Assembly: GCA_963070105.1 (NCBI GenBank) | Contig: OY718803.1 | Location: forward strand, 2,109,007 to 2,173,006 | Direction of reading: 5' to 3' | Length of the DNA: 64,000 nt | Source of the DNA: Litomosoides sigmodontis | Lineage: Eukaryota; Nematoda; Chromadorea; Rhabditida; Onchocercidae | Shown here: positions 1-23,817 of the stretch, piece after piece | Position numbering within the stretch: position 1 is the stretch's first letter | Layout: every line of letters starts with the position of its first letter | The notes under the pieces: generated by a model | Told to the model about the DNA's origin: nothing | Databases searched by the model: none | What the model saw: the letters and a program-made list of their open reading frames with translations, nothing else | Position numbers and translations under genes: made by a program

Positions 1-11135
<11,135 letters not shown>

Positions 11136-12216
11136 CTAAAATGGTAGGAAAATAGCTTCAGGAAAAAAAAAATAATTAAATGTGTATGCAAATGCACTTC
11201 TACTTTAACTTCCATAGAAGTTGTTGCCTCTTTTTTTTTCCAGCACTTTTCATCTATTTTAGCAATTTTGAACTTTTTTCCGTAAATTAAGATAACTTTA
11301 ATTATTGTTATTATTTGCTATTATTAATTGGTTATTATCACTATTGTTACTATTATTATTGATGATGATCTATCATAGAGTATAGAAATATGCATGAGCT
11401 GTGGTGAATAATTGATGAAATTTTTTTTTCCAATTTCAAAAGATTTTTTTGACTGAAATGAAACGAAAGCATTTCAAATTTGTGCTACAAGAAGAGAATA
11501 AGTTTTCGAAATGTTTGCCTAATTTTGCAACTGATTATTTTAACTAATAAGTGACAGTTTGAGAAATATACTTGCACAGTCTTCACCTATCTAATCTTAC
11601 AACGAATTAATGAATTAATTTTCTTTTTGCAAAATTTGTCGAAAAAAAATTATCAGAATAAAATGTGCATTAGAACGCTACCCACTTATCTGATTCTACA
11701 ACTAATTATTAATTTTTTTTTACAAAATTTGTCGAGAAAAAATTATTAAAATAAAATGTGCATTAGAACACTACCTACCATAACTCATTTGCAAAAATTA
11801 AACTTCACATCCAAATGCTCTCTCTAGCCATGAAAAAAAAATTTGCAAACAGAAAAAGTAGTGATAACAAAAAAAAAACGCAATAAATTTATTATTTTCA
11901 ATCGATAAAATTAGTCAATAAGCAACGAGTTAATGTAGCTGCTCGAAATTGAAAGTGAAATGCAATGCTATCTTTGAAATGGTTTAAAATGAGTAGCAGA
12001 AAGAGTGAGAAAAAAATGTATGCTTTTATCAGTTCTCAAGTAATATCAATAGCAAATGATAGAGTTGAAGTGTGTTTGTTAGCTAGCAGCTAAAATGTTA
12101 GCTAGCAGCTCTTCGCAATTTCCATTTCATTTCACGAAACGATAGCAACTGATCCACGCCCATTTTGTTAAATCAATTTCATGAAATGCTAATAGTAATT
12201 AATAGCTTCTCTCAGA

Positions 12217-12274
12217 CATCACCATCATCATCATCATCATCATCATCATTATCAGCAGCAGCAGCAGCAGCAGC
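12217..12274. repeat. (ATC)n then (CAG)n microsatellite
   Basis: About eleven ATC units followed directly by seven CAG units, upstream of the possible first exon of the left-hand gene. Confidence 0.9.
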
Positions 12275-12523
12275 ATATCGTTATCGTCGTTATTCTTATC
12301 ATTATTACTATTATCACTGCCAATATTATTGTTGGCACTATAATTATCATTGCTTGTTTGCTTGTCTTATTGTTATTGATAGTGAACAGCAAAAGTTGAA
12401 ATTCAATTTTCTCAAATTTAATGAAGCGGGCAATGTGGAATTGTTAAAACTTCCTCCGCAAGAATGGATTAACCAGTTGGACAACTGCTTCCTCGCATAT
12501 TCGAAATGTTGTAGAAGCAACAC

Positions 12524-12568
12524 CTGACGGTCATTATCATCGCTGCTATCACTATTATCAGTCAGCAT
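12524..12568 (-). CDS. Possible first coding exon of the left-hand gene
   Basis: ATG at 12568-12566 opens a short acidic exon (MLTDNSDSSDDNDRQ) ending at a CAG|GTGTTG donor in phase 0. The next recognised exon at 11135 begins in phase 0, so the join is legal. The composition fits the rest of the gene. The opposite strand is also open here, so this remains a weak call. Confidence 0.3.
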
Positions 12569-12616
12569 ATCATAAGGCTATACAGGAAGCATTATTAGAT
12601 CGATGTGACGATAAAT

Positions 12617-12986
12617 AATGAAGGAATGAATGAATGAAGGAATGAATGAATGAAGGAATGAATGAATGAAGGAATGAATGAAGGAATGAATGAATGAATG
12701 AATGAATGAATGAATGAATGGATGAATGAATGAATGGATGGATGAATGAATGAATGAATGAATGAATGAATGAATGAATGAATGAATGAATGAATGAATG
12801 AATGAATGAATGAATGAATGAATGAATGAATGAATGAATGAATGAATGAATGAATGAATGAATGAATGAATGAATGAATGAATGAATGAATGAATGAATG
12901 AATGAATGAATGAATGAATGAATGAATGAATGAATGAATGATTGATTGAATGAATGAATGAATGAATGAATAAATGAGTGAATGAA
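12617..12986. repeat. (GAAT)n tetranucleotide array, about 370 bases
   Basis: The left third is mixed with GAAG and GGAT variants; from about 12741 it is nearly pure GAAT until 12940. The unit length of four means all three frames stay open and give Ser-Phe-Ile-His repeats, which are not a gene. Confidence 0.97.
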
Positions 12987-13020
12987 GAGCACAGGGCGCC
13001 GAAGAGATCGTTCAAAAGTT

Positions 13021-14290
13021 ATTTGTCAATAATTTTAAAATAAACAATATCGTTTTCCAATTCCCATTCCCATTTGTATTTGTGAATTTAAACATTTTGA
13101 GTGCTTCGCTCCGTTCTTCGCTGAACATCGTCCAAGTGAATAATTTCACAAATGTTTATTAAAATTTATGTTTAAAATTTAATATTATCAACATGTTATG
13201 AGCAAATAGTAAAAATTCAAAAAAAAAATTCAATTAATAATAATTTTCGTAGTTGCGTATTGATTATGAGAATTTATAATTTGAAATTTAAATAAAATAC
13301 AGCATTGGATGAGGAAATTGTTGTGTTAAATAATTCAAAAAATGAATAGTAACAAAGATTAAGAAAAGCTAGCAAAACAGAAAAAAAAAGGCATTGCTTC
13401 TTTTTTGTAATACCATTTTTATGTTAATAATATAAAGTGTAGATTAATCAAACTTTAAAAAAAAAAATTTTGATAAATTATTCAACCAATAAAGTAGTGT
13501 ACTTCGTCTCATTTGTCATGGCTGTTGCTGCTGATTTACGTTCACAAGAAAATTATGCTAACATTTTTTTTTTCGATTAAAATATCTCTTAAGTTCAGCA
13601 AGTGCAAATTCAATTTTGCAACATTTGTTTCGCTTTTTTTTCGATTAAAATATCTCTCAAGTTTAGTAGGTATAAATTCATTTTTGGAATTTAAAAAATT
13701 TAGTTAGAACTTTCATTACCAATATAATAGCATTCCTCAAGAAAAAGCAAAACGAAACAAAAACAGAAAAGGAGTTGAAAGGATTGGAAGAGGAGTGAAA
13801 CAACAAACTGAAATGAATTCAACTATTTCAACCAATCCAATCCATCTTTATCCAAATTCTCATCTCACTGAACTTCTAACTCTAAAATTGCAAATGTCTA
13901 AAACAAATGTGCGCAAAATGCACGTTTTTATCTAATGCATTCAACGAAATATTAGCAGAAAATAATTCATTTGTAACAACGATTTTTTTTGTGGAATATT
14001 CGAAATGAAAAGAAATGCGAGTAAAATAGGAAATTAAAATTTAAAAGGAAAAACAAAACAAAAAATTGCACCTTTTGAATGGTTAGTGGTTAAATTTGAA
14101 AACAAACCGTGTATTGACTGAAGTAACTTGGCATATTTCGCTCTTTGCTTGATGAAATCGGATCGCTTTTTAAATTTTATCTGAATTTAATGAATGAACG
14201 GATCAATTGCTTCCTCAAAAACTCGTACTATCGTAACGCACTCAACAACGTAAGGCAATGAAACGTCCAAAGTTGTAAATTTGGGACAAG

Positions 14291-14323
<33 letters not shown>

Positions 14324-15247
14324 GTACATTATTCACCCTTTAAATCCTCAATTCATTTTGAAAAAGTTTTTAAAAGAAAATTTTTGAGTTTAACAAACTT
14401 TAGTTGCTTTCAGAATTTTAAAATGAAATTATTATTGCTCTAAATCGAATCCGTCAGAAATCATCTTATCGTATCTTATCATTCTCGGTATTATTATATT
14501 CATTTAATTTTTCCTGTTTATAAGCAATTGTAATGATGAAATAGCGTTTAATTAGCAATTAATTAGTTGACCTTTTTTATTGTGACGTTTACACGTTTGT
14601 ACGCTAATTAATCATTTCATTGCTTTCATACGTCAATTAATCATAATCAATCAGACTAAGTGACTAATTATCCTTTGATAAAACTATTTTCTTCTAATAT
14701 TTCCTTTTAAGTTAGAAATTAAAACAAAAAAAAAACCTACGTGAGATATTAAAGGTGATGAAGTAACAAAGTTAGACCAAACAGCAATACGGAAATGATT
14801 GCAGAACGCTGAATGGTATCATCATAGTGTGTGAAAAGTGATAAACTACGTGAAACGCGTGATACGTGCTAAGAACTACCAATTATCAATCAATAATCAA
14901 ATATTTCTCTCTCACATTTGCATCAAAAATTTAGAAAAAAAAATGAATATTTAACAAAATGTTTGATAGCATGTTGTTGAGAATTTGAAATTATGCATAA
15001 CATATAACCAATCACCTTTCCACTAATCTCAGTGACAACATCCCAATCATAATCCTACAGTTAATTACGAACCATTTACAAGTTAGATATCTATTCAACC
15101 GTTGCTACCAACCATAAACTGTCTTATTTTGCAATGTATGAGATGACGTCATCTTTAATTTTTACTTTGTTAACTCCCACAAGTTAACTATCTTGAATTC
15201 ATGTTACTGGTGGCATTTGATCGTTGGTACTGCGGTGCCCTCAGACT
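13021..15247. other. Intergenic DNA, no gene seen
   Basis: AT-rich sequence with no convincing exon on either strand. It holds a GA-rich microsatellite at 14290-14323 and a perfect 12-base palindrome at 15142-15153 centred on TGACGTCA. Confidence 0.6.
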
Positions 15248-15622
15248 CCTCTTATATGCCACACATATTTATCATTAATGTAATTGCTTTTTAATATTAA
15301 TATAATTACTCATTAATATAATATCATTAATACAATTGCTATTTATCATTAATAAATTTGATCATTAGTAAATTAGACACCTCGTATATGCCGCACATAT
15401 TTATCATTAATATAATTACTTTTTAATATTAATATAATTACTCATTAATATAATATCATTAATAAATTTGATCATTAATAAATTAGATACCTCGTATATG
15501 CCACACATATTTATCATTAATTATAATCACTTTTTAATATTAATATAATTGCTCATTAATATTCATTATTACAATTGCTATTTATCATTAATAAATTTGA
15601 TCATTAAAAAAACTGCCTCGTA
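15248..15622. repeat. AT-rich tandem repeat, three units of about 110-130 bases
   Basis: Units start near 15249, 15381 and 15491, each marked by CTTATATGCC or CTCGTATATGCC followed by CACATATTTATCATTAA and strings of ATTAATATAAT. A fourth truncated start is seen near 15616. Confidence 0.85.
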
Positions 15623-15998
15623 TGATTGCAAAATTTATCTCAATGTGAAAATTTCCTAGCATCATCAATCGTTTGCTTCTCAATTCCTTAAATGTTCAAT
15701 CACCGTGGTTGCTAGTCAATTAAACTTAGCCTCATTATCCATCAATTCTTTCTACATTCATCTTCCGAACTTTGCTTTTTTTTTTGCCATCAACCAAGTC
15801 GCTCGACTGGCAACCTCCTTTGGAACGAAACTATCTAACACAGTTTATTCACACTTGTAAATTTCACTATTTCACTATTGAATTATATCCGTCATAAAGA
15901 ATCACAAGGATAGGGCAACTTCTTCTATCGTACCGCACCTCGGTAAATAGAATTGGAACAGCTCCTGATAAGCTATAATAGAACCCGTTCTAATCATA

Positions 15999-16242
15999 AC
16001 AAATTGAAACAAAAAATCAAAAAAGTTCCCGACAACATGCAAGAAATAAAATATCGGAAATAAATCTATTAGTTGTATTTAATATTTTAATTTAACTATT
16101 GAATATATAATGATAAATAAACAAACTGAAACGAAAAATCAAAAAAGTTCCCTATAACATGCAAGAAATGAAATATCGGAAATAAATCTTTTAGCTGTAT
16201 TTAATATTCCAATTTAACTATTGAATATATAATGATAAATAA
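15999..16242. repeat. Tandem duplication, two 122-base copies
   Basis: Copy 1 begins at 15999 and copy 2 at 16121; both carry AAAAAAGTTCCC, ACATGCAAGAAAT and TATCGGAAATAAATCT in the same order. Divergence is low, so the duplication is fairly recent. Confidence 0.9.
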
Positions 16243-17351
16243 TTAAGTATTTCATTACTATTCGTAGCTTTTCGTAAAATTTAAAAAATGATTTGAGTGT
16301 GTGATGATGAATTAGCAGCAATTTCTGTCAGTTGCTGCTCGTAAAAGCAATGTAAAAAAGTGCTATGGCAATTGTCGTATAAAATACGTCGCACACGTCG
16401 TAATTCGTACACGCACGTGCCTATGCATGCACCTGCTACAAATAAAAAAAACATGTACAGCTAAAAATTAAAGGAAAAAGCTAAAATTTGAAATAACGAA
16501 TTCAGTGATGTGGCTAACGTATCGCTTCTGCATCACCTGGCTAACTGTCACGTAAAAGAGTTAGCGTAAATGCTTGCATACACGCTTACTTCATCTGCAT
16601 ATGTTTGCATTTTAAAAAACAAATCAAAAATGTGAAAGGAATATGAAAGATTGGAAAGAATGGGTGGAAGTTAGTTGGATGAAGCTGTTTGCTTTGATCA
16701 ATGAATTTTGATCCGTCGTAATGAAAGCAAAATTTATGCCGCACAAGATATTTTCATTTGAGTAGGATTTTATGCGAAAAAAAAATCAGTGAAATTTAAG
16801 CTTATTTATGGAAAGTACTGAAAATTATAAATTTTTTAGTTGAAGAAAAAAGAACGAGGAATTCAAAAATGAAAAATAAATAGAAAATGATTGAAATAAG
16901 TGAACATTTTATAAAAGAAGAAAGGAATAACATTAAAGTTTTTTTTGCATTTTTTCGAATAGAAATGTTTAATTTTCAATATATTTTTTTATAAAAATTT
17001 TAAAATTTTTTATTTCTTTTTTTGAATTTATTTGCTATTTTTTTTCACAGGTATTTTAGATTTGTTCTAACAATTTCATTATCAAATAACGCATAATTTA
17101 ATTTGTATTTACTGTAAAATTTTACTAATTTTACCGCACTCAATTTCAAATGAAAAAAAAATGAAAAATGAAATTTTTCCATTTACGATAAGTATGAATT
17201 TTGTGGTAGTATTGAGGAATGACGTCAATTCGTGAAAAACTATTGAAATACGGAAAAAAAGAAAAGTTACAAAAAGTTAACTCGTACTCAACGCAACTAA
17301 AAATTATTTGCATTTTCTGCTAAATTAAATTTTTGCCAATAAAAAAAAATT

Positions 17352-17554
17352 GGTAGTTTGTTTTATAGGCGCAAAAATTTGGCAATTTGTTTTATAGGCG
17401 CAAAAATTTGGTAGTTTGTTTTATAGGCGCAAAAATTTGGTAATTTGTTTTATAGGCGCAAAAATTTGGTAATTTGTTTTATAGGCGCAAAAATTTGGTA
17501 ATTTGTTTTATGGGCGCAAAAATTTGGTAATTTGTTTTATGGGCGCAAAAATCA
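17352..17554. repeat. 29-base minisatellite, seven copies
   Basis: Seven tandem units built on TTTGTTTTATAGGCGCAAAA; they differ at only a few positions (GTAG, GCAA or GTAA at the unit start, ATAGG or ATGGG in the core). On the minus strand each unit reads GCGCCTATAAAACAAA or a close variant, which resembles a TATA box. Confidence 0.95.
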
Positions 17555-18112
17555 ATTAGCACACTCCAAACTAAAGATAGAGTGCAACAAAAAAAAGAAT
17601 ACATAAATGTAGCACAAATGAATTTAGCAATTGAGAAAGGCGAATTATTATTAAGCAGAAAAAAAAAATCAGCAATAAGTAAATGAAGTAGTAAATGAAG
17701 CAGCCGTTTTGCTTTCAACGATGACTATCGTTGTAACATTTGCGCCTTTTTTTTCCTCTCTTCCACTCCCTCTTTTTTTTTTAGTTCGTTCTTTTCAAAG
17801 AATGCAATAAATTATCAGCGTTGGAATGAAAAAGAAAAATGCTTTTGCCTATTAGTTGCTGCAAATTTTTGATTTGAAAAAAGAAACGAAAAAAAAATGT
17901 TTTTTGTTTTATCACTTTGAAAATATGCTTAATAGCATTGATGTGGCTAATTGTGAGATTATTATTTTCTTTTAGATTAAAGAAAAACATATTTGCGCAT
18001 ATTTTCGATTGTTTTTTTTCGCATTTTTAAACATTTTAAAAAAGCTAAAGAAATTTTACTGCATTAATCGTCATGGCAAATGCTGCACATTTCTGCGTGA
18101 TATATTTATTAT

Positions 18113-18290
18113 ACAAATGTCCATCCCATCCACACGTCCATTCATCCACATGTCCATTCATTCACATGCCCATCCACGCATTCACACACTTATCTGGCAC
18201 ACGTCACACACCCGCCCACACACGTCCATCCGCGCATACACGCCCATCCACCCACACATGCATTAACCCATACATGCTACACACACGTTT
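18113..18290. repeat. CCAT/CACA-rich low-complexity tract
   Basis: Imperfect CATCCA, CACACG and CATTCA runs; frames through it give His/Thr/Pro/Ser-rich peptides with no gene signals. Confidence 0.8.
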
Positions 18291-18767
18291 TATTCCTGTT
18301 GAAACTAGCGATTGTTTTCTTTTTATTACGTCTACCTCAATTTCTATCGGCCCACGTAGTAAATCTACGTTATCAAATAAACAAACGTACGTCAATTCAT
18401 ACTTTTCTATATCAATTTCTCTACAAATGTAATCTTGAAACTCAAAAAAAAGCATATAATATGATGGACAATAATATGTATACGTATTCCCGCACCCTTA
18501 CAATCGTACATCTACATCCACGTACCTATTTACGCATTATGTAAACGTTTATGCAAACATAATTATATTAAAATGGAAATTAGGAAAGCCAAAAAGAAAA
18601 GAAGCATAGCCTTTTCATTAGTGCACAATTATTGGAATAGTAGGCTAAATGCTTTAACAGCTAAACGTTGCAGGAAATAATTTTAAATCGAATTAACTTA
18701 ATTTTTTTGCAAGAAATTAAATTAGTGTCAGAAAAAATAAATGGAAAAAAAATGTGAAATTCATTGA

Positions 18768-18970
18768 ATGAAAGTGGCAGTAATTTCTTTGTTTGATGTA
18801 AAATTAAAGCAAAACAAAAATGAATTAATACATCATAAAGCGTGGGCGTGCTGTACTAGTGCGTTCACAGAGCAGCGTGTAAGTAAGTAACTAATTAAGC
18901 ATAAGTACCAATATCACTGCTCTCTTTTTAGGTGGAAGAAGGATTACTTGATACACAGCTACTATATCGA
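18768..18970 (+). CDS. Weak candidate small spliced gene or transcript
   Basis: ATG at 18768 opens 37 codons ending at CGT|GTAAGT (18878). A 53-base sequence with very intron-like ends (GTAAGTAAGTAACTAATTAA to TCTCTTTTTAG) follows, then 13 more codons (18932-18970) to a GTAAAT donor, all in phase 0. A third block after a good acceptor at 19724 could end the frame at 19794. The peptide is unlike anything I recognise. It could equally be untranslated exons of a long non-coding RNA or a chance frame. Confidence 0.2.
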
Positions 18971-19350
18971 GTAAATTTTTAAACTATCACTGAAGCGTTT
19001 AAACACGCCTTACGTGTGTAGCAGTGAAAACAACAAAGTGCGCGCTATCGGTCAATCAACGTAGAAGTGCTATTGGTCAATGAATGATCGGCTGAAAATG
19101 ACGATGTGATTGGACAGAATCGATCTCATGAATCTTATTTTTTTCCTTTTTTTTTCCTAAATTCACTCTTAATCATTCATTAATTTCATTTGCTATTTAT
19201 TATTAAATTTTTCATTTGATTTCATTTGTTCATTTGTTGAAGTAGTGAAATAAGCACTGCACCACAAACGTATCGTATATACCACAACGATTGCTTTTTT
19301 TTTGATTTTTCAAAATCCGTATTTTAAATGGTTAAAAATTTCCTCTATTC

Positions 19351-19355
19351 GTGTG

Positions 19356-19442
<87 letters not shown>

Positions 19443-19444
19443 GT
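19351..19444. repeat. (GT)n microsatellite
   Basis: About 40 GT units in one nearly pure run. Confidence 0.97.
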
Positions 19445-19847
19445 TTGTATTTCATTGAAACGAAATTAACGATATCAATTTCAAAAATGGAAAAAAAAAA
19501 CTTTTACAATCTAATTCGATGGACTTTGCTAATAGTTCGGTTTTCATAATTTTAATCAAATTTTCTCAACAAAATTATTACGTTTTGTAAAAATTTGTTG
19601 TGACTTTGGGGGAAAAAAAGGGCGTAGGAAATAGCATCAAAATTACACAGCGTGCAATCAGTTTTGAAGTTAGCGAAATTTTTGCTGTAGCTTATGAATT
19701 TGAATTTTTTTTTTTTTTTGTAGAGCAGCAGTGCGATAAGGGTGAACTTGCGTGCAGTAACGTCAGTTCATCACGTTAGAGTGAAAATAGCTTAGCTAAA
19801 GATGATGATAATACCATCAAATTGTAATGCTTATTTTCCGTTACAAT

Positions 19848-19851
<4 letters not shown>

Positions 19852-19879
<28 letters not shown>

Positions 19880-19880
19880 G
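19852..19880. repeat. Poly(A) run, about 29 bases
   Basis: A near-pure A tract immediately after a T-rich stretch. It could be the tail of a retroposed element, but no element body or target-site duplication is evident. Confidence 0.8.
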
Positions 19881-20073
19881 AAAAAAATTATCGTTGAAAG
19901 GAACGAATTTGTAAGCGTGGATAAATAAATGATAATAATAGATATATTTGATTGCTGTAAATTATTTAACACTTTTTTCCTTATTTTTCATTTTTTTTTT
20001 CAATTGAATTTTAGTGTAACTGATTTTTTTTGTCATAATTTTACAGTAATATACATAATGGTTAAAATTGTAT

Positions 20074-20205
20074 ATGACCAAATGATAATTTAGCGGAAGA
20101 TGATGATAGTATGGAAATTGTAAGTGTGACATTTGCGCCAACAATAATTTTACGAAAAGCGTGAGCGGACAATTTACGCTACGCCAACAAAGAAGAATGG
20201 AAAAC
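20074..20205 (+). pseudogene. Decayed copy of a TRPM C-terminal exon
   Basis: This stretch matches the exon at 56717-56893 of the TRPM gene downstream. From AATGATAATTTAGC at 20081 the first 30 bases agree at 27 positions. After a net gap of exactly one codon, CGCCAACAATAATTTTACGA matches CGCCAACGACAACTTTACGA, and homology trails into CGCCAACAAAG. In the matching frame it reads NDNLAEDDDSMEI, then APTIILRKA, then a TGA stop. A frame slip follows, because the distal match lies in another frame. No flanking TRPM exons are found nearby. I infer a relic of a partial tandem duplication or of a lost TRPM paralogue. It is not translatable as channel sequence. Confidence 0.65.
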
Positions 20206-20937
20206 TCTCCGCTTCAATAGAATATGATGTATGAAGGAAGGGTGGTGTGCATTCATTTTTCTTCCCTATTAAAGGACAAAATTTGGAAGGTATGATATTT
20301 TCGAAATTTATTGACTTGTTCACCTCTTGAAATGTTAGGTGGAAGAATTGGTTTTTCGTTTTTTTCCGATTTACACTGCTTTTTAATGCAAATTGATATT
20401 CAAAAAAAAATTGGTAATTTCTGTTTCAAAATGTTTATTAAAAAAATTGCCTTAAATATTTACATCAAATAATTTTCACTTTCATTTTTTAAACATTTTC
20501 GATTGTTAAATTGACCCATTGACATGATGCTATCTGTAGTGTAATGTAAATTAATTTTTAATTCAAATTAATCCTTTTGCTCGAATGAACACACAAAAAG
20601 TTGCTACAATGAGTTTATTGAAATTAAATCTCACTTTTTCATTCGTTTTCTTCAAAGTGTTCAATTTAAATTAAACTTACAATAAAATTTTGATAAAATA
20701 GATGGAAAAAAGTGCTGCACATGATTTAAGCAGAAATTTCAGTCATTAAGAAAAAGGAAGAAAATGAAGGAAACTTTAACTAAAATGTAAACAATTCATT
20801 TTTTTTTTATACGCATCTACACGTGCGTTATCATTTCTTTCAAGTTTATTAATTCAGTAAATTAGCATTAAAAAAAAAGGACGATTATTTGCATTAGCAA
20901 AATCATTCATATGACACTAAGATGACGCAATCGAGTC

Positions 20938-21030
20938 TTACGCATACACATATATACGTTGCAAACACGTATGATGCACACATACGCATACACATGTATA
21001 CGTCATACAAACACGTATGTTGCAGACATA
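20938..21030. repeat. Tandem duplication of a 45-base unit, then CA-rich tract
   Basis: Two copies of TACGCATACACATRTATACG followed by AAACACGTATG, with a CA-rich tract at 21056-21130 just downstream. Confidence 0.8.
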
Positions 21031-21408
21031 CATAGCATGAAAAAATCCTCATACACACCCACTCACCCACCACGCCCACCCACACACACACACACACCCA
21101 CGTATCCACCCACGCCTACATCAGCACACTCGCCTACACATATATCGATGTTCTCCATTTTCAAAATATGAATTGATTTTTTTTTCTTTTTTTTTTTACA
21201 AACAGATAATTTTTTCATATCGTTGTATGTCATATGTTTCAGTGTGATAGTGAGGATGGCAGGAGGGAAATGGTGACAGTACGTCAATAGCTGATCACGT
21301 CAAACAACGTCACCTCATACTGCCATCCATTCTTACCCTCCTATATACATATATTTATGTATGGTTGCGTCGCATTCTTCACTTCTCGTCCTTCTCCTAC
21401 CTCCACGT

Positions 21409-21508
21409 CGCATCATCATCGTCCTCGTCGCATCATCATCGTCCTCGTCGCATCATCATCGTCCTCGTCGCATCATCATCGTCCTCGTCGCATCATCATC
21501 GTCCTCGT
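21409..21508. repeat. 20-base minisatellite, five perfect copies
   Basis: The unit CGCATCATCATCGTCCTCGT is repeated five times without change. It is much more GC-rich than its surroundings. Frames across it give Ser/His/Arg/Val repeats and have no splice context. Confidence 0.96.
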
Positions 21509-21580
21509 CACGCCGTTATCGTCGGTCGCAGCAGTACTGGTAGTGTTCATCATATCATACAATTTCATACTCCTAGATAT

Positions 21581-21581
21581 G

Positions 21582-21619
<38 letters not shown>
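21581..21619. repeat. (GT)n microsatellite
   Basis: About 18 GT units. Confidence 0.95.
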
Positions 21620-23487
21620 ATTTTGAATTTCATATTATTAATATCATTGTATTTGTGCTTTCACATTGCTGTTTGTTATTCACTCTCTCATATCATTCAT
21701 TTCTCATTTCTTTTATTTTCATTTCAAATAGAAATTCAGGGAAAACAAAAAGAAAAAATAAATAAATAAACGAATTTCTTGTTTTTTTTTAAAGATTTTT
21801 TAAATTTTATTTTTGAATAAAAATATATAGCAATTTAGTTCTTTTTTTTATTCGAATGCATTTAGCAGTGTGATTTATTGGAAAATATCAGATGAGTTTC
21901 AAGTTTGATTGAATTTACTCAACGATTACGAGTGCTAGTACTAAATGAAATAGCAGTCATACATATGGTTTTATGGGGAATAGTTGAGGGAAAAATTTTT
22001 GATAAATTTAAGATTAATGCACGCATTGAATGAATTCACTTATGTGCAAGAGTCACATGAGTTTTAGGTGAGGTAAAAATTTGAAATGAACATTATAAAT
22101 TAAATTTATATTTGTATTCCTTTCTGGTAATATGAATGTGAAAGAAAAAAACACTTTAGCAATTTTCAATTAACTGAACAGTTTTACACTAATTTTAGTC
22201 CATTAAATTCTACAACATTTTCAGAAAAAAAATTTTTAAATATGAAATGCGAAATAAAAAAACATTCTACTGCAATAATGAAAATAAGGAGACATTTTTT
22301 TTGATATGCAAATTTTTTTCAATTTTCCTAAACATTCTTTACATTTTAAAGTCCGTAAAATTTTAAGCTCCGTAAATTTAAATGCAAATCAGACATAAAA
22401 CATTGATGAAATTCGATGAGAGCATTTGAAATATGTTCAAATTCCTATTTCCGATAGCAAACAGTAATTGCTTTGAAACAATAGTAACATTGTAAATTAC
22501 AATTAACAATGATTATTTATGATAATGTTAGAAATAATTATCACTGATAATAATATGGACAATGCACTAAAAAAAATGTGTTAATTAATTAATTACTCTA
22601 AAAATTTAATTATTTGGTTCTTTTTTTGTGACACATCGAAAAATTTCTTTTACATTGCCAAAAAAGCTTTTGTAGCTAATATAATTTCATTCCTAAAAAT
22701 TTTCTTAGCAACATTTCCTTCCTTCATCATTCCTCTCACTCTCTAAAAAAAAAAAAGTAATAATTTGTGTTTCATTTTATAGTTATTGCTTACGCAACAA
22801 TTTCTTTTCAAAAAGAAAAATCGCTTAAAATTACCAAATGCAATTGAATTTTCACTACTATATGTTTAGATTATTTCACTTTCTCCTAAAATTTGCTCTT
22901 CCAATAAACGCAAATAATATCAATTTATTTTGTGAATTAAAAAAAAAATTTATTTTTCAAAATTGCAAAAACTAAATCCAAAAAAAAATTATGATAATTT
23001 TTCGGCTTTTTTGGAACTTTTCGAATTTTTTCCGTTTCCTAATGAAATTTTAAACCTTTTTCTGTTCTTTTTTTTAAGCAAAAAATTTTGACAAATAACG
23101 TAAGAGGAAAGTAAAAAAGAACAATTTGTGCATTAGGACAACTTCATTTTCTCCTCTTTGTTGACTCAAACAAAATTTTCATCGATTTAATTTTTCTTTG
23201 TGTCGCAAAAATTGATCAGCGATTTCCTTCCAATGAATTTTTTTTTCATTTTTAAATGCATTTTTTTTCTCTAATCAAAATTGATTGCATGCATTAATCA
23301 ACAAAGGATAGCAAATTGCTTGCTGCACGCATGTATGTTTGCAAATGCATTGTTGCTGGCGGTGGTGGAAGTTTACTTAACAAATTTTTCATTCGAAGCA
23401 CCTCGATTGGCAGGTCCCATCAATTCCCTCAGTTCTTAGCTTTTTTCTCCTCCAACTAACAGGTCACTACAACTAACCGTTTGCTTA
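21620..23487. other. Intergenic DNA, no gene seen
   Basis: AT-rich non-coding sequence with homopolymer runs. I see no exon with both coding character and splice signals. Confidence 0.55.

Positions 23488-23817
<330 letters not shown>

Noticed and set aside
12165..12527. Plus-strand frame ending in LKLPPQEWINQLDNCFLAYS
   Set aside because: It begins in microsatellite, has no splice partners and overlaps a minus-strand candidate exon; kept only as a doubt about that exon.
12570..13015. Ser-Phe-Ile-His repeat proteins on the minus strand
   Set aside because: The GAAT tetranucleotide array keeps frames open; the start and stop fall in flanking sequence with no splice context.
17479..17990. Minus-strand frames with hydrophobic residues
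   Set aside because: They arise from the 29-base minisatellite and T-rich flanks; no splice or start context.
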